DNA of 64,000 nt from Mucilaginibacter sp. (GCF_025362475.1 NZ_JANYGH010000020.1:55427-119426); one strand, 5' to 3'. Counted from the stretch's first letter, positions 1-9,241 are shown. Notes: generated by a model from the letters alone, not told the origin. A program made the numbers and translations.

Positions 1-503
1 GGTTTGAACAAAAGGTTATTGCAAAAAATCATTTCCTGCTTACCGAAGATAAGATAGCCGATGAATATTTATTTCTTGACAAGGGTTATATGCGGGCCTT
101 TGCCTTCGATATTGAGGGAAATGAGATAACTACTAATTTTTACGCGCCGGGACAGATCATTTTTGAAGTGGCTTCATTTTTCAACCGGACGAGATCAAAA
201 GAAAACATACAGGCTTTAACAGATTGCGAAGGCTGGTTTATCACCTATAAGCAGTTAAATGACCTTTTCCATTCTTTACCCGAATTTAGAGAGTTTGGAC
301 GATCGATGCTGGTGAAAGGATTTTCGGAACTCAAAACCCGGATGCTGTCTACGATCACCGAAACAGCGGAAGAGCGTTATGCCACTTTATTAAAAACTAA
401 GCCGGAGATATTTCAGCACGCCCCTTTAAAAAACATTGCAACCTATCTTGGCATTACAGATACCTCATTAAGCAGGATAAGGGCCGCCCTTTCAAAAAAA
501 TAA
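1..503 (+). CDS. Crp/Fnr family transcriptional regulator, 5' partial
   Basis: The frame is open to the first base of the window, so the N-terminus lies upstream. An internal Met at 90 would cut the cyclic-nucleotide-binding fold in half and is not the likely start. The visible part shows the end of a cNMP-binding beta-roll (EYLFLDKGYMRAF, then YAPGQIIFE) and a C-terminal segment with a short recognition helix (YLGITDTSLSRIR). This layout is usual for Bacteroidota Crp/Fnr proteins, which bind DNA through a C-terminal HTH and often lack the residues needed for cAMP. The ligand is unknown. The membrane protein starting at 584 follows on the same strand and may be a target. Family confidence is good; the physiological role is not known. 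Confidence 0.85.
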   Translation, partial: FEQKVIAKNHFLLTEDKIADEYLFLDKGYMRAFAFDIEGNEITTNFYAPGQIIFEVASFFNRTRSKENIQALTDCEGWFITYKQLNDLFHSLPEFREFGRSMLVKGFSELKTRMLSTITETAEERYATLLKTKPEIFQHAPLKNIATYLGITDTSLSRIRAALSKK

Positions 504-583
504 ACACATTATCATTTCTTGTCATTTGGCAAGATGCCGCGGTTGTAGTTTCCCGTCCTTTGTTTCATCAAAACAACAAAACG

Positions 584-1261
584 ATGGAACATTTACCAAT
601 CTATATCCCAGTAATATTTGTACTCACCACGTTGCTCACCGTAGCATTGATGTACAAAGCCAGCAATCATTCCAAACCCGTAATTATTATCATGCTGCTG
701 TGGCTTGTGTTGCAGTCAACAATCGGTCTATCAGGGTTTTACCTTATCAGCAGCGGCACTCCTCCCAGGTTCGCGCTGTTACTCATGCCGCCGGTTGTGC
801 TGATTGTAATTCTGTTCCTTACAAAAAAAGGCAGGCTGTTAATGGATGGCTTCGATGCAAAAACATTAACGCTGATCCATATCGTGAGGGTTCCGGTAGA
901 GCTCACCTTATATTGGTTATTCCTCCATAAGGCGATACCGGAAATTATGACTTTTGAGGGCCGAAACTTTGATATTCTGTGCGGGCTAACCGCGCCGTTG
1001 ATTTATTACTGGGGATACATCAAAAATGCACTCGGCAGGAGCGCGCTGCTGGCCTGGAATATTGCTTGTTTATTACTACTGGCCAATATTGTTGTTACCG
1101 GGATATTATCAGCGCCGTTTGATTTCCAGAAGCTTGCCTTCGATCAGCCTAACGTTGCCTTGTTCTATTTCCCCTTTGTATGGCTTCCTTGTTTTATTGT
1201 GCCCATTGCATTACTGGCTCACATAGTCAACATCAGAAAATTAATCAAAAACAAAAATTAA
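584..1261 (+). CDS. Multi-pass inner-membrane protein of unknown function
   Basis: A 225-residue protein with about six or seven hydrophobic segments along its whole length (for example IPVIFVLTTLLTVALMY near the start and FVWLPCFIVPIALLAHIV near the end) and a basic tail RKLIKNKN. I chose ATG 584 because it opens directly into the first membrane span; an in-frame Met eight codons earlier adds only a short polar stretch. No signal peptide, catalytic motif or named domain is recognisable. It lies 80 bases after the Crp/Fnr gene and 21 bases before the YCII-like gene, so it may be co-transcribed with the latter. Function unassigned. Confidence 0.75.
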   Translation: MEHLPIYIPVIFVLTTLLTVALMYKASNHSKPVIIIMLLWLVLQSTIGLSGFYLISSGTPPRFALLLMPPVVLIVILFLTKKGRLLMDGFDAKTLTLIHIVRVPVELTLYWLFLHKAIPEIMTFEGRNFDILCGLTAPLIYYWGYIKNALGRSALLAWNIACLLLLANIVVTGILSAPFDFQKLAFDQPNVALFYFPFVWLPCFIVPIALLAHIVNIRKLIKNKN

Positions 1262-1282
1262 CACATTTTAAATAAGTAGATC

Positions 1283-1642
1283 ATGAACACAGAAAATAGC
1301 AGTGCAGAAAATTTAGTAGACCTAAGTACTCCAACAACAAAAATACTGGCCATAGGCAGCTGGACAGAAAAAGGATTAATAAAGAGCGATAGACTTCCGG
1401 TAATGATCAAAGAGGTGCCCGCAACGGTGAGCCTTTATCTAACCGGTGCAATTGAGCAGTGGTATGTTAAGCCGGATATCAGCGGAGTGGTATTCATCAT
1501 GAACGTTACAAGCCCCGCCGAAGCACAACGGCTTCTGGAGAAACTCCCCTTAGGTGTAGCCGGCATGATGGATTTTGATTTCATCCCACTCGGACCAATC
1601 AGCCCGCTTCGCTTTTTATTAAAAAATGAATCTGCTGATTAA
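1283..1642 (+). CDS. YCII / muconolactone-isomerase-like small protein
   Basis: A 119-residue soluble protein. The C-terminal half (EAQRLLEKLPLGVAGMMDF, then IPLGPISPL) has the pattern of the dimeric alpha-beta barrel fold shared by muconolactone delta-isomerase and YCII-like proteins, in which a strand carrying LPL..G is followed by a conserved P-L-x-P ending. Members in Bacteroidota are often encoded beside regulators and oxidoreductases; the substrate is unknown. No signal peptide is seen. The gene ends 20 bases before a strong intrinsic terminator. The fold assignment is from pattern only. Confidence 0.65.
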   Translation: MNTENSSAENLVDLSTPTTKILAIGSWTEKGLIKSDRLPVMIKEVPATVSLYLTGAIEQWYVKPDISGVVFIMNVTSPAEAQRLLEKLPLGVAGMMDFDFIPLGPISPLRFLLKNESAD

Positions 1643-1662
1643 ATTCAGTTAGCTATAATATA

Positions 1663-1698
1663 AAAGCACGGTAGTTTTGAGTACTACCGTGCTTTTTT
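1663..1698 (+). terminator. Intrinsic terminator after the YCII-like gene
   Basis: A perfect 13-bp stem (1663-1675 with 1683-1695) around a 7-base loop, ending in a run of six T. It closes the transcript that carries the membrane protein and the YCII-like gene. Confidence 0.9.
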
Positions 1699-1807
1699 GT
1701 GCCCCAACGCTGTAAAGACGACGAGGAATAAAGCAAAGCGTAGAAAAATTGTAAGCTTATCTGCAGGACTTGAAATAATGACGGCTATAGGGTGCAATCA
1801 AATATTT

Positions 1808-2023
1808 TTAGTCGGTGGCCGGTTTTGTCACAATAAATATGGAGATTCCTTCAGATTTCGGAAGTTCGAAGTTTTGACTATAAAAAGTAAATGTTAGTTT
1901 GAACATATCACCACCACAGTTAGCACAGGTATCCGGGCAACCCCTATCTCCACGCTTATAATAGTTTGCGAAATAGGGAATTGCCTCAGTCCGGTCAACG
2001 CTGAAGGATAAGCTGTGTTTCTG
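1808..2023 (-). pseudogene. Orphan 3' remnant of an unknown Cys-rich protein
   Basis: On the minus strand the frame from 2023 to the stop at 1808-1810 is open for 72 codons, with no ATG upstream and a stop at 2024-2026. The translation looks like real protein: TEAIPYFANYYKRGDRG, then CPDTCANCGGD with three clustered cysteines, then LTFTFYSQNFELP and GISIFIVTKPATD. It overlaps the end of the nitronate monooxygenase gene by about 29 bases in another frame. The simplest reading is the C-terminal end of a gene whose front was lost by deletion when the neighbour came to lie next to it. I do not recognise the family. Confidence 0.5.
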
Positions 2024-3067
2024 TTACCAGTGCCTGCATTAGCTCTGCCGCTTTGGTATGTTTCAAACTAACCGCATTTTGTCCCGACCAAAAATTGATC
2101 ATATCTGTTTTACCCTGGGCAACTGCCGCCGCTCTTAAAGGTCCCATCAGGCGGGTTTGGAGTGGGAATGGCAGTACTTCGGTTTCGTATTTAACCTCTT
2201 CGGTAATGCGGTTACGAATCATTCTGCCCATTCTGCCGGTTAAGGATTTGGATAGTACCGTATATTTAGCTTCGTCGGACATTAGCCGGGCTTTATGAAT
2301 AGGTGTGGCGTTTGATTCATCAGTAATCAAGAAGGCCGTTCCCAACTGTACAGCATCGGCACCCAGTGTTAATGCAGCTGCAACGCCTTTACCATCTGCA
2401 ATACCACCCGCGGCAATGATGGGTGTTTTTACTTTGCTTTTCAATTGTTGAACCAGGGCAAATGTTCCGGTTAAAGAATCATAAGCCGGCCGTAAGAATG
2501 ATGGGCGGTGGCCTCCTGCTTCAAAGCCGGCAGCAACTATCGCATCCACACCCGCTTCTTCCAAAGCTAATGCTTCATCAATAGTAGTGGCAGCGCCTAC
2601 GGTTTTGATTCCCAATCTGCGTGCTTCATTCAGTATCTCTTTTGGCGGGATCCCGAATATAAAGCTGAATACAGCTGGCTTTATCTGGAAGATAGCTTCT
2701 ACCTGCTTCAAGAATTTGGATGGAATATTGGTATTCAGTTCTGGCAGCGGGATTTCCAGCTCATCAAAATAGGGCTTAAACAATGCCTCCACTTTTTGCA
2801 AGTTTTCTGCAGAGAAATTGGTCAGGCGTTCATCAACATCAGATACCCATAGGTTAATATTATAAGGTTTATCTGTTTTGGCCTGATGATCTGGCTGGTT
2901 TCCAGTATTTGTTCGGGGGTAAGGGTGTAGGCTCCAAGGCTTCCCAGTCCGCCCGCGTTTGATACTGCTACTAAAAGCTCGGGTGTTGAAAAGTCTCCAC
3001 CCATGGGGCCCAGCAATATAGGATATTTGATACCCAATAGTTGGGTGATTTTTGTTTGGTTCCACAT
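1995..3067 (-). pseudogene. Nitronate monooxygenase, single-base frameshift
   Basis: FMN-dependent oxidation of alkyl nitronates (2-nitropropane dioxygenase family, TIM barrel). The real N-terminus starts at ATG 3067 (WNQTKITQLLGIKYPILLGP, then SNAGGLGSLG) and reads in one frame to about 2880; from there the family sequence (TDKPYNINLWVSDVDE) continues in another frame to the stop at 1995. Inserting one base in the GGCC at 2880-2884 would join them. Downstream motifs are intact: the AGGHRP histidine loop, AAGGIADGKG and LGADAVQLGTAFL phosphate-binding strands. An ATG at 3065 opens a long frame, but its first 70 residues are unlike the family. Either the gene is dead or one base is missing from the assembly. 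Confidence 0.85.
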
Positions 3068-3070
3068 GGC

Positions 3071-3448
3071 TTAAACATTTACATGCGTTAATAATTTGTT
3101 AACAATAACCCATTTACCATCAATCTTGTTTAGCGAAAGCAGGTCATAATAATTAAACTCAAACATAGGTACATGAACCTTAGCAAAAGCTATGGAATTG
3201 ATAATCTCTATTGCCAATACCTTCATACCGAATGTTTCATTCAGTTCATGCGGGCTTTTGCGGAGTTTAACACCTTCCAGGTACTGATCAAGGGTTTTAA
3301 AATAGGGCTGTCCGTTTATATCGCCGGCTACCAATGCCTGCGGGTGAAAAGCACTGCGGAGCCGCGCTAAATCCCCAAAAAAAATGCCATCAAAGTAGGT
3401 GGATAATACCGCTGCTACAGCCTTTGCATTATCTCTATAGGTGTTCAT
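3071..3448 (-). CDS. NTF2-like / lumazine-binding-family protein
   Basis: A 125-residue soluble protein with the NTF2-like cone fold pattern: an N-terminal helix (NAKAVAAVLSTYFDGIFFGD), a segment LRSAFHPQALVAGDING typical of the putative lumazine-binding branch, and strands ending in DGKWVIVNKLLTHVNV. I prefer ATG 3448, since an upstream Met at 3505 adds a basic 19-residue stretch that the family lacks. The stop is 3 bases before the ATG of the nitronate monooxygenase, so the two are probably one transcript. Related proteins accompany SDRs and oxidoreductases. Substrate unknown. Confidence 0.75.
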   Translation of the reverse strand: MNTYRDNAKAVAAVLSTYFDGIFFGDLARLRSAFHPQALVAGDINGQPYFKTLDQYLEGVKLRKSPHELNETFGMKVLAIEIINSIAFAKVHVPMFEFNYYDLLSLNKIDGKWVIVNKLLTHVNV

Positions 3449-3519
3449 TGTTTTTTTTGTTTTGCGATGAATAGCCATGCAAAGGCTTATTAAGTGCCTT
3501 TGCATGGCTGTTTATCTAA

Positions 3520-4266
3520 TTATGCAATATGGTGACCAGATACGTGCCCGCCATCCAGATTGATAATTTCGCCGGTTACAAAATTGCTGCCTGCCAGGTA
3601 AAGGGCCAGTTCTGCAACATCCCTGGTTTCGCCAATACGGTTAAGTAAGTGAAGGCCGGCAAGACTATCGGCATCGCTTACGCCTGTTTTAGCCTGTAAG
3701 GGGCTTCTGATAATACCCGGAGCTATGGCGTTTACACGGATGTTGTTTTTTCCAAATTCTGTAGCCAGTTGTTTGGTTAAAGCATGGATACCGCCTTTGC
3801 TTGAAATTGGGGCTGTAGCAGGGAAACCACCTATAGCATGGTCAACCAATACCGTGCCGATGTTGATGATCGAACCTTCACCTTGTACCAGCATTTGCCT
3901 AATAGCCGACTGACTGGTGAAGTATGTACCTTTTAGGTTAATATTTAAAAAGCTGTCAAGGTGGGCTTCATCCACATCTAAAAATTGTTTAGGTTCAAAT
4001 ATGCCGGCATTGTTTACCAGTACATCAACTGCGCCAAAGCGTGTTACCGCTGTATCAACAAGTAACTGGCCGGTTGTCGGTTTGCTGATGTCGCCGACTA
4101 CCATGGCTAAGCGGTCGTGGTTACCCAGTTCATCAAAGGTTGCCTTTAAATTGTTTTCATTGGCACCGTTAATAATTACGTTATGTCCGTGTTGTAAAAA
4201 TATTTCGGCGATGGCTTTGCCAATCCCTGTTGAGCCGCCGGTTACTATAACTGTTTGTGTTTTCAT
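3520..4266 (-). CDS. Atypical short-chain dehydrogenase/reductase (SDR), catalytic Tyr missing
   Basis: A 248-residue classical-length SDR with a Rossmann fold: nucleotide motif TGGSTGIG (residues 9-16), NNAG (85-88) and the structural Asn in NINLKG (N110). At the active site the usual Y-x-x-x-K reads P-I-S-S-K: Lys157 is present but Pro153 replaces the catalytic Tyr, and the usual Ser near residue 138 is a Thr (NIGTVLVDH). The protein can probably bind NAD(P)H but may not work by the standard mechanism. The C-terminus INLDGGHVSG is normal. It sits in the minus-strand run with YceI, the NTF2-like gene and nitronate monooxygenase, which suggests a shared stress or redox role. Confidence 0.85.
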   Translation of the reverse strand: MKTQTVIVTGGSTGIGKAIAEIFLQHGHNVIINGANENNLKATFDELGNHDRLAMVVGDISKPTTGQLLVDTAVTRFGAVDVLVNNAGIFEPKQFLDVDEAHLDSFLNINLKGTYFTSQSAIRQMLVQGEGSIINIGTVLVDHAIGGFPATAPISSKGGIHALTKQLATEFGKNNIRVNAIAPGIIRSPLQAKTGVSDADSLAGLHLLNRIGETRDVAELALYLAGSNFVTGEIINLDGGHVSGHHIA

Positions 4267-4319
4267 GATCTTGTTTAAAAATTGTTTTTGAAATTTGCTT
4301 TAGCTGTTAGGCTATTAAA

Positions 4320-4856
4320 TTAAAGAGCAGCAAGGGCTGTTAATTTCACATCAAGTTCAAACTCATTGTAGATGAGTGTATCGCCCAGGTTGGTAAAAAA
4401 GTTGCCCGAACGGAACTTCATGTTGTATTTGGTACGGTCAACAACAATTTTGCCCGATGATGTGATAGTCTTATCTGTAATAAGTACATCGGCAGTGAAG
4501 CTAACAGGGTGGGTAATACCTTTAATAGTTAAATCACCACCTATCTGGTATTTGCCATCGCTGATATAGTCGGTACTGGTAATGTTAAATGTGGCTTCAG
4601 GGAAGCTTTCTGTAGCGAAGAAATCTTCAGAGAACAGGTGACCTGCAAATTGAGCGTTGGTAGCCGGATCGGTAACATCCAGTATTTTTATAGAGGTGGT
4701 GTCAATGATGAAGTTTCCACCGCTAAGCCTGTTATCATCCAGGGTAAGTGTACCTCCTTTAATGGAGATGGTACCATTGTGAGCTCCGGTTACTTTTCTG
4801 CCGGTCCAGTCTATGTCGCTTTGAGCACTTGCGACTGCAAATTTTTTAGTTTCCAT
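4320..4856 (-). CDS. YceI family protein without signal peptide
   Basis: A 178-residue YceI-like beta-barrel (lipocalin-like fold that holds isoprenoid-type ligands). Family marks include SDIDWTGRKVTGAHNGTISIKGG, the central FSEDFFATESFPEATFNIT and GDLTIKGITHPVSF. The N-terminus METKKFAVASAQ is not a signal peptide, so this member is probably cytoplasmic, unlike the exported E. coli protein. It is the first gene after the divergent gap in front of the Crp/Fnr gene's 3' end and may be the promoter-proximal gene of the oxidoreductase run below it. Confidence in the family is high; the ligand is unknown. Confidence 0.9.
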   Translation of the reverse strand: METKKFAVASAQSDIDWTGRKVTGAHNGTISIKGGTLTLDDNRLSGGNFIIDTTSIKILDVTDPATNAQFAGHLFSEDFFATESFPEATFNITSTDYISDGKYQIGGDLTIKGITHPVSFTADVLITDKTITSSGKIVVDRTKYNMKFRSGNFFTNLGDTLIYNEFELDVKLTALAAL

Positions 4857-4950
4857 TTCTTTATGTTATCAATCGTTAATGATTTGATAGTACAAAGGAA
4901 AGGAGGAAACTTCGGGTAGCTACGTGATGTATATCACATTCGTACGCGGC

Positions 4951-5529
4951 TTATTTATGGGCGTTATAAAGCCTGCTCAACGTTTCCCTGGAGACGCCGA
5001 GGTAAGCTGCTATAAGGTGTTTGGGTACCAGGTTATACAGCTGGGGATATAATGAAAGCAATTCTTCATAACGGGCCTTGGTATCATTATTCATAAATGA
5101 TAGCAGTCTTTTTTGCGAAGCGAGGTATCCTCTGTTGGTCCTCCATCTAAAAAAATGTTCGGCCTGGTGCAGCTCGCTGCATATTTTTTCGCGGTCATGA
5201 TTAGAAAGGCAAAGTACTTCTGCGTCGGTAATACAATCAATATTAATGGTGGCCTTGGTCTGGTTGTATAAGGCGCCGTAATCCGATGTCCACCAGGTAG
5301 GCATAGCAAACTGCAGAATGTACATTTTGATTTCGTCGTTAATGAAAAAGGCTTTTAAGCAGCCGGAGATCACAAAGTATTCGTGATCTACCTTTTCACC
5401 TTCGCTGATTAATACCTGGCCTTTTTTGAAAGATTGCGGTTTGAAATAGGTAAAAAGATAATCAAACTGCTCATCGGTCAATGGAGCTGTTTTGGTAATA
5501 TGCTGTTTTAATATTTCTTTCGCTTCCAT
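4951..5529 (-). CDS. Crp/Fnr family transcriptional regulator
   Basis: A 192-residue regulator with an N-terminal cNMP-binding domain (YFKPQSFKKGQVLISEGEKVDHEYFVISG, residues 28-56) and a short C-terminal HTH (LIAAYLGVSRETLSRLY). The cAMP-contacting R and E/S residues of enteric Crp are not apparent, as is usual in this branch. It lies directly upstream of, and on the same strand as, the YceI-SDR-NTF2-NMO run, so it may regulate that run. A second protein of this family ends the same region at position 503. Confidence 0.9.
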   Translation of the reverse strand: MEAKEILKQHITKTAPLTDEQFDYLFTYFKPQSFKKGQVLISEGEKVDHEYFVISGCLKAFFINDEIKMYILQFAMPTWWTSDYGALYNQTKATINIDCITDAEVLCLSNHDREKICSELHQAEHFFRWRTNRGYLASQKRLLSFMNNDTKARYEELLSLYPQLYNLVPKHLIAAYLGVSRETLSRLYNAHK

Positions 5530-5675
5530 TTTTCTGGTTTAACCGGTTTGTTGACCATGCAGGGACGACTTCAAAATTATTCATTTTTTGTATAATATTT
5601 ATGGCCTCGCTGAATTAGGGGATGCCGGGTAATTGCCCATTTTGATAAACAGCCGTTTATTTGAGTTTAACCCAA

Positions 5676-7236
5676 TTAAGGTATCCAACCTTCACTTTTT
5701 AAGAATTTAACGAGGAGCGGATCTTTTGCCGAAGTAGGTTGAATCCAGATATTGATTTGCTCGCGATTCCACCAAAGGCCTTTTGGATTGCCTGGTTTGG
5801 CAAACTTATAACGGTACAACACTGCCCGGATATATCGCGGTGGCTGGTTGGGAAAGGGATTGCCGGCAAATAAATTTACAGCACCGGGATCATTGTGAAG
5901 CAGTTTCCACATCATGTTCAGCGTCCAGGGGTATTCCTCGGGAGATGACATTGCAGCAAACCACATTTGCCAGTCTAAACGCAACTGGTAGGGCGCTATT
6001 TGTGGCGGTTGTTTGTTGAGCAATACAGGCAGTCCTTTGTATATATAGGGTTTCCAATTGGCTTTGTCGTCGGGCGTCTCATCCATTGTTCCTTCAAATA
6101 TTACATTCAAACGTTCCTGTCCCACACTGCCAAATGCGCCATACGTATTCACGAGGTCAAGCGGATCATAGGATGTATTCATGATTTGCGCCGGAGATAG
6201 TATGTTAAGGGCCGGCTGAATGCTCAGGATGGCAATAAGGCCGGCAATAACCCAGGCGGTGATTTGCATAGGTTGAGATTCTTCGGCCCGACTGGCAGCG
6301 GCTGCCGCTTTACAAACCAGCGCGCGGGGAAGAACTCCCGACCAGAAACCGTCATCGAAACAAGCTAAGGCGGGGATGATGGTAAGCCAGTTTAAAAACG
6401 AAAGATTGCCACTGAGAATAATGGTGAACTGGAATAACACGATAATAACTCCGGCAATGTGCGCGCACAAGGCGAGGCCCAAATACAAACCACGGGGCAA
6501 CAAGCTCGGCCAGCCAATTGAACCATACACCAATTTTGAGCATGGTATGCGGCATGAAATGAAGCCATCGGCTCAACGGACCGGGGATGGGTTGTGTTTC
6601 GAAGTGGTAATATAAGGCGGTACCATCGCGCCATACTTTGTCGCCGCGAAACTTGATCAACCCGGAACCAAGCATGATACGGCAGATAAGCCATCGGAAC
6701 AAAACGATGATGGGCATAGGCGGCGGGTATCGTGGAAAAGGCCGCAGATCCAGCAGCGGGCATAGAAAGATGGCTATAAATCCAGTTTCGCTGAGTTGGA
6801 TCTCCCAGCCGTATCCATACCAATCCTGCCCTGCATGAACGAAAGACATGTATAGAAACCAGAGTACAGCAAGCAGCGGCGCATTGGCATAACCTGCCAT
6901 TACTATGCAGGAAAGTATAAACCCAAACCAGGCAGCAATTAAAAGTGCCGAATCTGAATGCCAAAGCCAAAAGATTGATGGCAAGCGCAGGAACCCGGCC
7001 TGGGCAGAACCAAGCGCGGCGCTTACCTGTTTTAAATAAATGCCAACCGGCAGCAGCCCATTAGACCCGATTAAAGGCACAATTTGATTGATTGCCACCA
7101 GGAAAGCTACAACGTAGATTGCACCTAACAAACGAAGAATCACAAACCGGGTAAGCCAGTAGGTTGGCGGGGTACCCGGCTCCCAGGATGCCCCGCCCAA
7201 TTCGCTATCCATTTTGTTTATCGCTTCCATTTGCAA
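5676..7236 (-). pseudogene. Lipase maturation factor-like membrane protein, frameshifted
   Basis: Together the two overlapping frames make one protein of about 520 residues of the LMF1/LMF2-like family. The N-terminal part from ATG 7236 holds several membrane spans (YWLTRFVILRLLGAIYVVAF) and the conserved loop LGSGLIKFRGDKVWRDGTALYYHFETQP with PGPLSRW. Family sequence then continues in another frame (HIAGVIIVLFQFTIILSGNLSFLNWLT) and ends with WWNREQINIWI and KSEGWIP. The shift lies in an alternating GCGCGC tract at 6461-6466; adding one GC unit would restore the frame, so slippage or a sequencing error is likely. Eukaryotic LMF1 helps lipases fold; the bacterial role is unknown. Confidence 0.85.
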
Positions 7237-7318
7237 TTTATAAGAGGCTGTCTAAAAATAAATAAACCGACGTTATCGCTTCGTGCATACCTATGATGTG
7301 TTTAAAAAAATACTTTTT

Positions 7319-7410
7319 GTCATCCTGAACGCAGTGAAGGATCTATTATTCGCCATTCTTCTTCGCCCTGCACAGTCTGCGAATAGATCCTTCAAGCGTT
7401 CATGATGACA
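7319..7410. repeat. 92-bp imperfect palindromic intergenic repeat, copy 1
   Basis: Starts TGTCATCCTGAACGC and ends CGTTCATGATGACA, with GAAGGATCT and its complement AGATCCTTC inside. A second copy of identical length lies at 36201-36292 and shares the internal TTCGCCCTG.ACAGTCT core. It is flanked by T/A runs and fills most of the gap between the LMF-like gene and the TPR regulator. The rest of that gap (7411-7594) shows only AT-rich sequence. Confidence 0.8.
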
Positions 7411-7594
7411 TTTTTTTTAAATCCTATATAAAATTAACGTCTTTTTGATCAATTAAAAGGCTTGTATTCAATGTGCCTGGTATTGCTTTAATGTAAAATG
7501 CTTGTTAACATTATCGTCATACTGATTGCTTTACTTTGTTTTGGAAAAGCTTTAGTATTTTGAGGCTGTATTAAAAATTAGCGGGATATAAAAA

Positions 7595-9241
7595 ATGATA
7601 AGTACGGGCAGGCAGGTTATAAGGTATTTAGTTATGAATTGCTTTTGCCTGCTTACGATAATTTTGCCGGCAGGCCTTCATGCCCAGGATAAGCGATTAT
7701 CCAATACAATGGCGATAAGTCAAAATCATCCCGATTCTGCGCTCAATATTTTGAAGAAAGTATATGCTGCAGCTACAGAAGTTAATGATGTTTTAACAAC
7801 CGGCATCTGTTTGCAGCAAATGGGCATAATTTGCTTTAACCAGGGGCATTATGCACAGGCGCTTGATTTTTATTTAAGGGCTGATAAAATATTTGAAACA
7901 TCAAACAATAAGGAACTATTGGCGGCCAATTTGAGCCAGATGGGCATATTGTATTACTACAATAAGGAGATCCGAAAATCGCGGGCATTATATGATAAAG
8001 CGCTATCCATATATAAACAGGACGGAAATTTAAAGGGTGAGGCAGATATGTTTGGAAACATCGGTCATCTTTATGAAAAGCATCAGCAGTATGACAGTGC
8101 TTTTTATTACCAAAACCTTGCCTTAAATAAGTATCAAAAAATCAACTTTAAACAAGGGGCAGCTAAGATATATGAAAACCTGGGCAGCATTTATGAAGAT
8201 CAGGCCCGGTATGATTCTGCTTATAATTGTTTCACGAGATCATTGCTGCTTTACCAGCAGGTTAATAACGAAATAGGCAGCATTGAGGTTGTTAATAACC
8301 TTGGCGATATATTACGTAAAACCGGCAAGTATGAAGAAAGCTTAAAATTATCGTACAAAGCATTAAGGCTTGCGCAGCAAACCAGCAATACCTATCAGCT
8401 CGCGGCCGCCTGCCGGGACTTGGGCAAGGCTTACAAACTATTGAACCGGCTGGATAGCGCCTACCATTATATTGAGCTTAGTCGTAAATATTCGTTGGAG
8501 GTTTATTCAAAAGAAGGGGTGAACCAAACCGCCTTTTTGCAGGTGCTTTATGATATAAATAAAAAAAGCGATGAAATATCAAAGTTAAACAGCATCCGTA
8601 AAACCAACCAGGTAATTACCATTGCCGAGGTAGTTGTGGTTGTTTTACTGGTAGTTTTGGGTCTGGTTATTTTTAGCAGGCAACGTTTAAAAATTAAAGA
8701 TCAACGCGTACTTGCAGCTCAAAAAGAATCGATTTTTGCAACCCTGCATGAACTCATGAACCTGGAGTTAAAAAACAAACAGCTACAGGAAGAAACGTTA
8801 AAGCAGCAGTTGGAGCTAAAAAGCAAAGAATTATCCAACCATACTTTAAACCTGATAAAAAACAATCAGCTGTTGGAGAGCCTGCGTAATACCCTCCAGG
8901 AAATGGTTAAGGAGGATAAACGCGATCAGAAGAAACAGATGCAGCAGATCATTCACCAGATAAACCAAAGCTTTAACCACGAACAGCACTGGAAAGAGTT
9001 TACTGCCGCGTTTGAGCAGGTACACCAGCGGTTTTTTGAAGATCTGAAGAAGCATAGTAATGAACTTACCTCGGCAGATATGCGGCTGATCGCGCTGCTT
9101 AAAATTAATCTCGACTCTAAGGATATCTCAACCCTGTTAGGGATATCTATGGATAGCCTGCGGGTTTCCCGATACCGCCTGCGTAAAAAACTTAGCCTTA
9201 ATCAGGGCGATAACCTATCGGCGTTTATCCAAACGCTTTAA
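7595..9241 (+). CDS. Membrane-anchored TPR protein with C-terminal LuxR-like HTH
   Basis: A 548-residue protein with a signal peptide or anchor (residues 1-31, LPAGLHAQ), tandem tetratricopeptide repeats from about 60 to 300 (for example GNIGHLYEKHQQYDSAFYY and NLGDILRKTGKYEESLKL), a membrane span near 337-360 (VVVVVLLVVLGLVIF), a long coiled coil and a C-terminal HTH (KDISTLLGISMDSLRVSRYRLRKKL). Such one-component membrane regulators are common in Bacteroidota: periplasmic TPRs could sense a partner and the cytoplasmic HTH bind DNA. It lies 275 bases upstream of the TonB receptor/phytase genes on the same strand and is the obvious candidate regulator for them. Confidence 0.8.
   Translation: MISTGRQVIRYLVMNCFCLLTIILPAGLHAQDKRLSNTMAISQNHPDSALNILKKVYAAATEVNDVLTTGICLQQMGIICFNQGHYAQALDFYLRADKIFETSNNKELLAANLSQMGILYYYNKEIRKSRALYDKALSIYKQDGNLKGEADMFGNIGHLYEKHQQYDSAFYYQNLALNKYQKINFKQGAAKIYENLGSIYEDQARYDSAYNCFTRSLLLYQQVNNEIGSIEVVNNLGDILRKTGKYEESLKLSYKALRLAQQTSNTYQLAAACRDLGKAYKLLNRLDSAYHYIELSRKYSLEVYSKEGVNQTAFLQVLYDINKKSDEISKLNSIRKTNQVITIAEVVVVVLLVVLGLVIFSRQRLKIKDQRVLAAQKESIFATLHELMNLELKNKQLQEETLKQQLELKSKELSNHTLNLIKNNQLLESLRNTLQEMVKEDKRDQKKQMQQIIHQINQSFNHEQHWKEFTAAFEQVHQRFFEDLKKHSNELTSADMRLIALLKINLDSKDISTLLGISMDSLRVSRYRLRKKLSLNQGDNLSAFIQTL

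Noticed and set aside
526..930. A 134-codon plus-strand frame overlapping the membrane protein
   Set aside because: Shadow frame of the gene at 584-1261, with no motif and no hydrophobic pattern.
1697..1897. A 66-codon plus-strand frame
   Set aside because: It starts inside the terminator tail and runs against the minus-strand remnant that has a better protein-like translation.
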